Shown: one piece after another, positions 1-4,978 of the stretch
Position numbering within the stretch: the first letter of the stretch is position 1
Layout: the number at the start of each line of letters is the position of its first letter
DNA from: Bryobacteraceae bacterium
Lineage (GTDB): Bacteria > Acidobacteriota > Terriglobia > Bryobacterales > Bryobacteraceae
Direction: 5' to 3'
DNA: 5,542 bases
NCBI GenBank assembly: GCA_025350445.1
Contig: JANXXV010000559.1
Coordinates: forward strand, 1 to 5,542
Made by a program: the position numbers and the translations under genes
The notes under the pieces: generated by a model
Told to the model about the DNA's origin: nothing
What the model saw: the letters and a program-made list of their open reading frames with translations, nothing else
Databases searched by the model: none

Positions 1-756
1 GTCGCAGGTGTTGCGGGTAACCGTTTCGAACGTTCGAATGCCGCGCTCGCAGAGAATCACGTTGGGGTTGCCGTGAGCGGTTACGTACTCGGCCGACATC
101 AGCAGTTCCTTCACGGTGGAGCTCATCCCGCGCTTTAGCAGAACGGGCCGGCCGCACTTGCCCAGAGTCTTCAAGAGGGAGAAGTTCTGCATGTTGCGCG
201 CGCCGATCTGCAGAATGTCGGCATAATCGGCGACCAGTTCCACATCGCGGTCGCTCATTACTTCAGTAATGATAGCCAGGCCTGTAGCTTCCTTCGCCTT
301 GCGCAGCAGTTTCAGACCTTCGAGTTCCATTCCTTGAAAATCATACGGTGAAGTGCGGGGTTTGAACGCACCGCCACGAAGAATCTGAGCGCCGGCCTTG
401 GCGACCGCTTCGGCGGTCTCCATGATCTGCTTCTCACTCTCCACCGAGCACGGACCGGCCATCATGATGAATTCATCGCCGCCAATGTCCAGCCCGTTCA
501 CCCGGATCAGAGATTTCTCGGGCTTGAACTCTTTGCTGACGAACTTATACGGGGCCGAAATGCGAACCGCCTTCTCCACTCCCGGCATCGCCTCCACCGA
601 TTCCAGACAGGCGGTGACGTCGCCCGTGCCGACGATTCCGATTACAACGCGCTCCTCGCCCACTATGGAATGTACCCGGTATCCGAAGTCTTGAACTCGT
701 TCACAGACTCCATCAATCTCCGGGCGCGTCGCGTGTAACCTCATTGAAATAACCAT
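1..756 (-). CDS. aroF: DAHP synthase (3-deoxy-7-phosphoheptulonate synthase), N-terminal 252 residues, cut by the window edge
   Basis: Condenses phosphoenolpyruvate and erythrose 4-phosphate to DAHP, the committed step to Phe, Tyr and Trp, in the cytoplasm. Residues 1-70 look like the small ferredoxin-like N-terminal domain seen in the Thermotoga/Bacillus-type (I-beta) enzymes, where it carries feedback control. The barrel follows with GPCSVES at 101-107 (Cys103 is the expected metal ligand), [16 protein letters not shown] at 127-142, TEVMSDRD at 164-171, IGARNMQNF at 184-192 and LLKRGMSST at 206-214, then [10 protein letters not shown] at 236-245. The usual length is near 340 residues, so about 85 C-terminal residues, including the last metal ligands, lie outside. 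The ATG at 756 follows a purine-rich GGGGAAG (768-762) at a good distance. The reading frame stays open to the edge. The gene sits behind a leader with an attenuator (798-928). Family assignment is very secure; the symbol (aroF, aroA or aroG in different species) is a convention. Confidence 0.96.
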   Translation of the reverse strand, partial: MVISMRLHATRPEIDGVCERVQDFGYRVHSIVGEERVVIGIVGTGDVTACLESVEAMPGVEKAVRISAPYKFVSKEFKPEKSLIRVNGLDIGGDEFIMMAGPCSVESEKQIMETAEAVAKAGAQILRGGAFKPRTSPYDFQGMELEGLKLLRKAKEATGLAIITEVMSDRDVELVADYADILQIGARNMQNFSLLKTLGKCGRPVLLKRGMSSTVKELLMSAEYVTAHGNPNVILCERGIRTFETVTRNTCD

Positions 757-797
757 AGTGTCTTCCCCGTTCAGAATGTAGGACTAAATTCCGCCGC

Positions 798-834
798 AAA
801 ACAAAACGACCCACTCGATCGAGCGGGTCGTTTT
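798..834 (-). terminator. Intrinsic terminator in the aroF leader (attenuator)
   Basis: On the minus-strand RNA, AAAACGACCCGCUC (834-821) pairs with GAGUGGGUCGUUUU (816-803) as a continuous 14-bp stem closed by a GAUC loop. The 3' arm runs directly into UUUUGUUUU (806-798). One pair (824 with 813) is G-U on this strand but would be A-C on the plus strand, so the structure is better for minus-strand transcription. It lies between the leader peptide stop and the aroF start, about 40 bases before the ATG, where a terminator would only make sense as an attenuator. Confidence 0.9.
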
Positions 835-866
835 GGGTTCCGAAAATACTTACACCAACGCCGCTC
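821..866 (-). promoter_or_regulatory. Candidate antiterminator of the aroF attenuator
   Basis: GAGCGG (866-861) can pair with CCGCUC (826-821), and after a two-base bulge CGUU (860-857) pairs with AACG (832-829); GG (856-855) may add pairs with CC (836-835). The 3' side is the 5' arm of the terminator, so the two structures exclude each other. A further UCGA (873-870) with UCGA (818-815) could extend it and would compete with the leader-codon hairpin. The pairing was found by eye, with no folding energy calculated. Confidence 0.6.
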
Positions 867-869
867 CGG

Positions 870-896
870 TCGATTTAGGTAAAATACCAAAATCGA
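870..896 (-). promoter_or_regulatory. Hairpin over the Phe-Trp-Tyr-Phe codons of the leader (pause or '1:2' hairpin)
   Basis: UCGAUUU (896-890) pairs perfectly with AAAUCGA (876-870). Inside it, after one U-U mismatch, GGUA (888-885) pairs with UACC (881-878) around a UUU loop. The stem is built from leader codons 11-17, so the aromatic codons and the stop codon lie inside it. A ribosome on these codons would melt it. This is the position of the 1:2 hairpin in trp-type attenuators. Confidence 0.75.
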
Positions 897-928
897 AGTG
901 TAAAAGAGCTGCGGTAGGCAGTAAGCAT
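875..928 (-). CDS. Aromatic-amino-acid leader peptide of the aroF attenuator, 17 residues
   Basis: Reads MLTAYRSSFTLRFWYFT and stop. Six of 17 residues are aromatic (Tyr5, Phe9, Phe13, Trp14, Tyr15, Phe16), with all three aromatic amino acids in the run 13-16 just before the stop codon. Its role would be to sense charged tRNA for Phe, Trp and Tyr: slow translation of these codons would change which downstream hairpin forms and let RNA polymerase pass the terminator at 798-834 into the DAHP synthase gene. The start ATG lies 8 bases beyond a strong extended -10 box, and there is no Shine-Dalgarno sequence, so translation may begin on a leaderless transcript. The same frame is open further upstream, but that part precedes the promoter and I do not include it. 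The case rests on composition, position and the flanking hairpins; it is not a homology call. Confidence 0.85.
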   Translation of the reverse strand: MLTAYRSSFTLRFWYFT

Positions 929-936
929 CAAACCGC

Positions 937-964
937 AGTATACCAGACAACGGCGCAAACGCAA
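937..964 (-). promoter_or_regulatory. Promoter of the aroF leader, extended -10 type
   Basis: On the minus strand TATACT (942-937) is preceded by TG plus one base, giving TGGTATACT, an extended -10 box. TTGCGT (964-959) is a fair -35 box at a 16-base spacing. The predicted transcript start falls at about 930-928, at or just before the A of the leader peptide ATG. No other good promoter is seen between here and the aroF start. Confidence 0.72.
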
Positions 965-1315
965 GATAATTTTCACTCTCCCGGCATCGATTGACACCAG
1001 ATGCAGGTGGGTCTGTCCTTGGCGGGTAATCCGATCTCGATTCAGGTGATTGGCGGTAGCCGCAAAATGCCAAAACGAAGAGGACAGCTTGCGCTTGCGC
1101 TGTTTTCCTTCAATGCTTTGAGTGCCGTACACGACCCGGAAGCCGAGTCCGCCGCCGCGCCCGCCGCCGGACTTGCCACTGCGTGACTGAAGCCCGTTCC
1201 GGAGATTAAACCCTATGGCAAGGTGAATACCAGCGATGCCGCGTCCTACCCCAGCATTTTTCACCCTCCATCCGGTCAAGACTAAGGTATTTTATGCGAA
1301 CCCGACAGGCGAAAC

Positions 1316-1342
1316 GGGGCACGGATTTTTTGTGGGTGCCTC
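1316..1342. repeat. Inverted repeat, 7-bp hairpin
   Basis: GGGGCAC (1316-1322) pairs with GTGCCTC (1336-1342), with one G-U pair on the plus-strand RNA and a T-rich 13-base loop. It directly precedes the larger hairpin at 1346-1394. Chance is possible for a stem this short. Confidence 0.35.
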
Positions 1343-1345
1343 AGA

Positions 1346-1394
1346 TTGCCAAGACTACCGCCAGGGTTGGCTCCGGCGGCTAGACCCTTGGCAA
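1346..1394. repeat. Imperfect inverted repeat, about 19 paired bases
   Basis: TTGCCAAG (1346-1353) is the exact inverse of CTTGGCAA (1387-1394). Inside it, CTA (1355-1357) faces TAG (1381-1383), CCGCC (1358-1362) faces GGCGG (1375-1379), and GGG/CTC (1364-1366, 1371-1373) closes on a TTGG loop. There are small bulges between the blocks. No T-run follows on either strand, so it does not read as an intrinsic terminator. It could be a palindromic repeat element, the end of a lost mobile element, or part of a structured RNA. Confidence 0.55.
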
Positions 1395-1714
1395 CCGTGT
1401 GGTGCGCCGGCAGTAGTCGTCTGGAACGTCCTTTCTGATTTCAGGATTGCCAGAGATTGTATCCTCGCAGCGCATCAGTCCGTAGATGTAGGGTTTCAAC
1501 GCTGTAGCAACTGGATCCTGCGTGTAATTGCGTCCGCGATTGCCTTGGCCTCCGGGCGCCTAATCGTCAAAACGGGCGCGCGAGCTATGGAACCCTAGGC
1601 TCCCCGGGCAGAATTCCGTTCCTCTATCCATGCTTGGAGGGATCCTCCGGCAGTTCGCAGGCATTGCCGCAGGTGCGGGATTTAGGTTGCCGGCGCGATT
1701 ACGATATGGAATGG

Positions 1715-2116
1715 TTACTGGCGGAACAGCCCTAAATATTTCTCGGGCAACTTTAGCGGCCGCATGTCCCGGCCACAGAAAATGTGGGCGGTTTCGCCCG
1801 TCGCTAGTTTGCGTCCGCTCTCGGCTTCCGACATTTCATACACGAATCGGACCATGCGTAAGCCGGACTGCTTCACGCGTGTCCTCACGACAATTTCTTC
1901 GTCGTATCTGGCCGGAAACAGATAGCGGCAAGTGGCCTCGGCCACAGCGAGAAGGACGCCGTCGTTCCGCTCCATGTCCTTGTAGCGGATGCCGGCCGCG
2001 CGGCAGTATTCCACCCGCCCGAGTTCCATCCAGACCAGGTAATTGGCGTAGTAGACGACCCCCATCTGGTCGGTTTCGGCATAGCGGACGCGGAAGCGTG
2101 TTTCATTCTCAAGCAT
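1715..2116 (-). CDS. ybgC: YbgC/FadM-like acyl-CoA thioesterase (4HBT hotdog fold), 133 residues
   Basis: A single hotdog-domain thioesterase that hydrolyses acyl-CoA substrates in the cytoplasm. The N-terminal block RVRYAETDQMGVVYYANY (9-26) carries the family's catalytic Asp16 and the conserved Gly-Val-Val-Tyr; LVWMELGRVEYCRAAG (27-42) forms the start of the central helix. The full length of about 130 residues is normal for the family. Classical ybgC lies in the tol-pal operon; no tol or pal gene is visible here, so this is a stand-alone copy and the substrate is unknown. The ATG at 2116 has no Shine-Dalgarno sequence but follows a perfect TATAAT by 10 bases, which suggests a nearly leaderless mRNA. 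It is divergent from the molybdopterin synthase gene, with about 60 bases between the starts. The family is secure; the symbol is by similarity only. Confidence 0.9.
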   Translation of the reverse strand: MLENETRFRVRYAETDQMGVVYYANYLVWMELGRVEYCRAAGIRYKDMERNDGVLLAVAEATCRYLFPARYDEEIVVRTRVKQSGLRMVRFVYEMSEAESGRKLATGETAHIFCGRDMRPLKLPEKYLGLFRQ

Positions 2117-2126
2117 GCGAGCCTAG

Positions 2127-2155
2127 ATTATAGCGGAACGGGATTGCGATTCTAA
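2127..2155 (-). promoter_or_regulatory. Promoter of the thioesterase gene
   Basis: On the minus strand a perfect TATAAT (2132-2127) lies 10 bases before the ATG at 2116. A weak -35 box TTAGAA (2155-2150) stands 17 bases upstream. The start of transcription should fall only a few bases before the ATG, leaving no room for a ribosome binding site. Confidence 0.6.
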
Positions 2156-2175
2156 CCGTCTGATACCATTTGAAC

Positions 2176-2895
2176 GTGCGAATTAAAGTGCTGTTTTTCG
2201 GACAGTTGAAGGAGATTGTGGGGCGGCCGGAGGAGTCTTTAGAATTTGCCGAGGGCAGCGTGCTGCAAACGGTCTTCGATCACTATTCGAACCGTTTTCC
2301 ACGGATCGGCGAACTGGCAAAAAGCATAGTAATGGCCCGTAATCAGCAATTTTCCGCGGCAGCCACTCCCGTTTCCGACGGAGATGAGATCGCGTTCCTT
2401 CCCCCGGTAAGCGGCGGCGCCGGCCCCTACACGCATTTGATTTCGGACGCGGCGGCCGGGCATTTTTTCGCGCTGACGCGCGAGCCGATAGATGCGGCCG
2501 GAATCAAGAGGCGGCTGCTGCGGCCGGAGGACGGCGCGATCGTCGATTTCGAAGGCGTGGTGCGGAACAATACGAAAGGCCGGAAGACGAAGTATCTCGA
2601 CTACGAGTGCTACGAGGAGATGGCCGTGAAGATGATGGCGCAGATTGGCACGGAGATCGCCGCCACCCATTCGATTGGACGCATTGCCATGGTACACCGG
2701 CTGGGGCGAATGGAGATTGGCGAGGCCAGCGTGGTGATTGTGGTGACGTCGCCGCATCGTAAACCGGCATTCGAGGCGGCACTGGAAGGAATCAACCGGC
2801 TGAAAAAACTTGTGCCGATCTGGAAGAAGGAACATTTCGTGGACGGCGAAGTTTGGGTGGAAGGCGAGTGGGACGATTCCGTAATAGCCCGCTAG
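2176..2895 (+). CDS. moaDE: MoaD-MoaE fusion: both subunits of molybdopterin synthase in one chain, 239 residues
   Basis: Molybdopterin synthase converts cyclic pyranopterin monophosphate to molybdopterin for the molybdenum cofactor. Residues 1-81 are a MoaD (ubiquitin-like sulfur carrier) domain opening RIKVLFFGQLKEIVG and ending PPVSGG, with the terminal Gly-Gly at 80-81. Residues from about 85 are a complete MoaE domain: DFEGVVRNNTKGRK (124-137), LDYECYEEMA (141-150), SPHRKPAFEA (192-201) and RLKKLVPIWKKE (208-219), with Lys210 and Lys217 matching the two active-site lysines of E. coli MoaE. Fused forms are known, for example MoaX of Mycobacterium tuberculosis. In separate MoaD the C-terminal glycine is free and becomes a thiocarboxylate; here it is internal. 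I chose the GTG at 2176 because MoaD proteins start right at this point; a TTG at 2170 would add two residues. No clear ribosome binding site. It is first in a tight cluster, and its 3' end overlaps the next gene by 28 bases. Confidence 0.94.
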   Translation: MRIKVLFFGQLKEIVGRPEESLEFAEGSVLQTVFDHYSNRFPRIGELAKSIVMARNQQFSAAATPVSDGDEIAFLPPVSGGAGPYTHLISDAAAGHFFALTREPIDAAGIKRRLLRPEDGAIVDFEGVVRNNTKGRKTKYLDYECYEEMAVKMMAQIGTEIAATHSIGRIAMVHRLGRMEIGEASVVIVVTSPHRKPAFEAALEGINRLKKLVPIWKKEHFVDGEVWVEGEWDDSVIAR

Positions 2896-3785
2896 CCACA
2901 TGGCTCGGGGCAATTGCGCTGGCCGGCGTTGCGTTCTCGCAGACCAGTGTATTCAAGGTCGACGTGCAATTGGTACGCGTGCTTGCCACCGTGAAGGACT
3001 TAAACGGCAGGCTGATCGCCAATCTGGATAAGCCGGATTTCCAAATCAACGATAACGGGGTGCCGCAGCAAATTGCCGTGTTTGAACATCACTCGGAAAC
3101 GCCGCTCTCGGTCGCGTTCATGGTGGATACCAGCGGCTCCACGGCGAAAGATCTGAAGTATGAAGTAAATTCTTCCGGCCGGTTTATGCGCTCGCTTTTT
3201 AGAGAGGGCAACACAGACGACCGCCTCTCGTTGTACAGCTTCAACTGGGAGGTGGTTGAGCAGCAGCGCTATACGCGCAACATGCCAAGCCTGGAAAAAG
3301 CGATGAAAAACTTCAAGGCGGAAGCGGGCACCTCGATGTACGATGCCATCCGCTTCGGCGCGCGGAGCCTGGAAGAACGGGATGGCCGGCATGTAATGGT
3401 GATGGTGACCGATGGCGGCGACACCGTCAGTTCCACCACGTACCCCCAGGCGCTGGCGGACCTGCACCGCGCCGATGCCGTATTCTACGCAATCCTAGTG
3501 ATGCCGATTACGAACGACGCCGGCCGGAACATCGGGGGCGAAAATGCGTTGACCACGCTGGCCGAATCTACCGGTGGGAAGGTCTTTGTTCCGGCTGTTG
3601 GTCCGGCTCTCGATGCCGCCTTCGACGATATTCTTCGGGAACTGCGGACGCAGTACCTGATTGGCTACTATCCCAAGAACATTCCGTTAACTAAGAATCG
3701 TTTTCACACCCTTCAAGTGAGCACCAGGCAAAAGAATTTGCGGGTGGTGACGCGGAATGGATATTATGGAGAGTCGATCCACTAA
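2868..3785 (+). CDS. Secreted von Willebrand factor A protein of the acidobacterial VWFA-related family, 305 residues
   Basis: Function unknown; probably a metal-dependent adhesion or protein-binding module outside the cytoplasm. The N-terminus has basic residues (Arg3, Arg5), a hydrophobic stretch at 9-23 and a likely signal peptidase site near SQ (24-25). A short beta-rich region with LVRVLATVKDLNGRL follows (about 36-50), as is typical of this family. The vWA domain then shows the full metal site (MIDAS): DTSGS at 87-91, Thr155 in AGTSMYDA and Asp182 in VTDGGD. The C-terminal part RTQYLIGYYP is also characteristic. The GTG at 2868 is preceded by GGAAGG and gives a clean signal peptide; a TTG at 2853 is also in frame but lengthens the N-terminus. 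The start lies 28 bases inside moaDE, which suggests translational coupling. The stop TAA shares one base with the ATG of the Hfq-like gene. There is no sortase or membrane anchor at the C-terminus. Confidence 0.9.
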   Translation: MGRFRNSPLATWLGAIALAGVAFSQTSVFKVDVQLVRVLATVKDLNGRLIANLDKPDFQINDNGVPQQIAVFEHHSETPLSVAFMVDTSGSTAKDLKYEVNSSGRFMRSLFREGNTDDRLSLYSFNWEVVEQQRYTRNMPSLEKAMKNFKAEAGTSMYDAIRFGARSLEERDGRHVMVMVTDGGDTVSSTTYPQALADLHRADAVFYAILVMPITNDAGRNIGGENALTTLAESTGGKVFVPAVGPALDAAFDDILRELRTQYLIGYYPKNIPLTKNRFHTLQVSTRQKNLRVVTRNGYYGESIH

Positions 3786-4024
3786 TGAGTTCCACTGGCG
3801 GTAAATCCAAAACACGTGCTCCGGAACAGACCTTCGAAGAGGTGAAGTATTTGAAGTACCTCGCCGACAATCTGATCCCGGTCCGGGTTCGTCTTAGCAA
3901 CGACGAAGAGATCGACGGCGTTGTCGAATTCTACGACGACAGCTTCATCCGGATTACGCGCAAAGACGCGCCTAATATGTTCCTGTTCAAACACGACATC
4001 AAGTATCTGTGGGAGATCCAGTAA
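3785..4024 (+). CDS. hfq: Hfq-like Sm-fold RNA-binding protein, 79 residues
   Basis: Probably an RNA chaperone forming a ring-shaped oligomer that binds small RNAs and mRNAs. An Hfq-like helix (about 18-29, EEVKYLKYLADN) is followed by the Sm1 region (31-58) with PVRVRLSNDEEIDGVVEFYD, matching the Hfq pattern of a strand, a turn, Gly45, and Tyr/Phe-Asp at 50-51. The Sm2 region contains FKHDIKYL (68-75), equivalent to YKHAIST of E. coli Hfq, keeping Lys69 and His70. It differs from proteobacterial Hfq: the N-terminal Q-x-x-F-L-N motif is replaced by EVKYLKYLADN, and the Sm2 end by DIKYL. About 16 residues precede the fold, rich in Ser, Thr and Lys, and there is almost no C-terminal tail. The ATG overlaps the vWA stop (TAATG), and GGAGAG lies 12 bases upstream. 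A bacterial Sm-like protein of other function is the alternative. Confidence 0.82.
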   Translation: MSSTGGKSKTRAPEQTFEEVKYLKYLADNLIPVRVRLSNDEEIDGVVEFYDDSFIRITRKDAPNMFLFKHDIKYLWEIQ

Positions 4025-4032
4025 GCCTCGGC

Positions 4033-4851
4033 ATGCCTTCTTACCTTGAAACCGCAGTGGACATTGCCCGCGAGTCCGGTGCGCTGCTGTCCCATTATTT
4101 GGAACGGAAAGTCGGTTTTGAATTGAAGGGCGAACACGATTTGGTGACCGAAGCCGACCGTGCCTCCGAGCGATTGATTGTGGAGCGGCTGCGCGCGCAC
4201 TTTCCATCCCACGGAATTGTGGCTGAAGAGGGCGGCGGGCACGAAAGCCCTTCCGAATTCCGCTGGTATGTGGACCCGCTGGATGGCACCACAAACTTCG
4301 CTCACGGTTTTCCGGTATTCAACGTCACGCTGGCGCTGGAGCAGGCGGGCGAAATCGTGGCCGGTGTAATTTTCGACCCCACCCGGCAGGAACTGTTCAC
4401 CGCCGAGAAAGGGGGCGGGGCGTATTTGAATAACCGGCGCATTCAGGTTTCAAAAGCGCGGACCCTGGAAGATAGCCTGGTGGCCACGGGGTTTCCCAGC
4501 CGCCGGCGGCACCTGAACGTCAACATCCATTTCTACTACCAGCTTGCCATGATCACGCACGGCGTGCGCCGCGCAGGCGCTGCCGCCATCGATCTTGCTT
4601 ACGTGGCATGCGGAAGGTTGGACGCCTTCTGGGAATTCGGTTTGAACCCTTGGGATATGGCGGCCGGTCTGCTATTGATTGAAGAAGCCGGCGGCCGCAC
4701 GTCGGATATGCGGGGTGCGCGGGCGAGCGTGCAAGGGCCGCACCTGCTAGCCGATAACGGGGCGTTGCACGAGGAGATGGTGCAACTTTTCGGCGAGATC
4801 TTCAGCGGAAATTACAGGTATCCGATACCTGAGATTCTTCCGCAACGTTAG
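4033..4851 (+). CDS. suhB: Inositol monophosphatase family protein (SuhB type), 272 residues
   Basis: A magnesium-dependent, lithium-sensitive-type sugar phosphatase of the cytoplasm, typically acting on inositol 1-phosphate or similar substrates. The signature residues are all present: TEAD (39-42), AEEGG (64-68) with the metal-binding Glu, WYVDPLDGTTNF (78-89) with Asp81 and Asp84, and NPWDMAAG (205-212) with Asp208. The block AIDLAYVACGRLDAFWEF is typical of SuhB. The length is normal. The ATG at 4033 is 8 bases after the Hfq-like stop; an in-frame GTG at 4009 inside that gene would add eight poorly conserved residues, so I prefer the ATG. Last gene of the cluster, with no clear intrinsic terminator after it. 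E. coli SuhB also takes part in rRNA antitermination, but that cannot be inferred here. Other members of the family act on histidinol phosphate or PAP, so the substrate is uncertain. Confidence 0.92.
   Translation: MPSYLETAVDIARESGALLSHYLERKVGFELKGEHDLVTEADRASERLIVERLRAHFPSHGIVAEEGGGHESPSEFRWYVDPLDGTTNFAHGFPVFNVTLALEQAGEIVAGVIFDPTRQELFTAEKGGGAYLNNRRIQVSKARTLEDSLVATGFPSRRRHLNVNIHFYYQLAMITHGVRRAGAAAIDLAYVACGRLDAFWEFGLNPWDMAAGLLLIEEAGGRTSDMRGARASVQGPHLLADNGALHEEMVQLFGEIFSGNYRYPIPEILPQR
4815..4831. repeat. Perfect 8-bp palindrome at the end of suhB
   Basis: CAGGTATC (4815-4822) and GATACCTG (4824-4831) are exact inverses around one central C. It lies within the codons for the last residues of suhB, about 20 bases before the stop. 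It has the size of an operator or the stem of a short hairpin, but no T-run follows. The coding role alone may explain it. Confidence 0.4.
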
Positions 4852-4866
4852 CCGGAATCTGAGCCA

Positions 4867-4901
4867 ATTTCAGGACTACGGGCGGTTGGGCCTCTTGAAA
4901 T
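4867..4901. repeat. Hairpin-forming inverted repeat after suhB
   Basis: ATTTCAGGA (4867-4875) pairs with TCTTGAAAT (4893-4901), 9 bp with one G-U pair on the plus-strand RNA and a 17-base loop. It lies 16 bases after the suhB stop. There is no U-run behind it, so it is at most a weak or factor-assisted 3' end of the cluster. The rest of the 127-base gap (4852-4978) holds a CACGTG at 4915-4920 and the AT-rich promoter candidate. Confidence 0.35.
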
Positions 4902-4949
4902 CGCCGGTACGGGACACGTGCGTCCGCTCTACATTCCTTTACTTTCAAC

Positions 4950-4959
4950 TATATATAGT
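4950..4959 (+). promoter_or_regulatory. Possible -10 region for the phosphorylase gene
   Basis: TATATATAGT is the only strongly AT-rich stretch in the gap and offers TATATA (4950-4955) or TATAGT (4954-4959) about 20 bases before the ATG at 4979. I see no convincing -35 box at the right distance, so this is tentative. Confidence 0.35.
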
Positions 4960-4978
4960 GTAGGCTAAGAAACTTATA

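Larger units (their letters stand above)
965..1714. other. About 750 bases without a recognisable gene
   Basis: Short open frames exist on both strands, but none gives a product I recognise or has a convincing start. Seen here: a GCC-rich stretch at about 1148-1170, two adjacent hairpin-forming inverted repeats (1316-1342 and 1346-1394), a small inverted repeat AGGAT/ATCCT (1443-1465), and a plus-strand frame at 1001-1285 broken by one TGA. I saw no tRNA, RNase P RNA, SRP RNA or CRISPR signature, and no clear terminator just after the thioesterase gene that ends at 1715. It may hold decayed genes or an unrecognised RNA. Confidence 0.6.

Noticed and set aside
398..694. 98-codon plus-strand open frame
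   Set aside because: Antisense to the DAHP synthase gene, whose motifs are unmistakable.
991..996. Perfect TTGACA on the plus strand as a -35 box
   Set aside because: No -10 box is found 15-19 bases downstream.
771..1073. 100-codon open frame on the minus strand
   Set aside because: It runs across the promoter, leader peptide and terminator of aroF in another frame and has no recognisable product.
1148..1170. GCC-rich near-triplet run
   Set aside because: Short and imperfect; ordinary for GC-rich DNA.
929..1279. Upstream extension of the leader peptide frame to a 134-codon minus-strand ORF
   Set aside because: The predicted promoter and transcript start lie inside it, and the upstream sequence resembles no family I know. 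The Met at 928 fits the promoter and the attenuator.
1236..1598. 120-codon open frame on the plus strand
   Set aside because: No ribosome binding site, no recognisable motif, and mixed composition; it also contains the inverted repeats at 1316-1394.
1630..2133. 167-codon plus-strand open frame
   Set aside because: Mostly antisense to the well-supported YbgC-like thioesterase gene.
2239..2913. 224-codon minus-strand open frame
   Set aside because: Antisense shadow of the moaDE fusion; the sense frame carries all the conserved motifs.
3782..4305. Minus-strand open frames of 124 and 170 codons
   Set aside because: Antisense to the Hfq-like and suhB genes, with no protein-like features.
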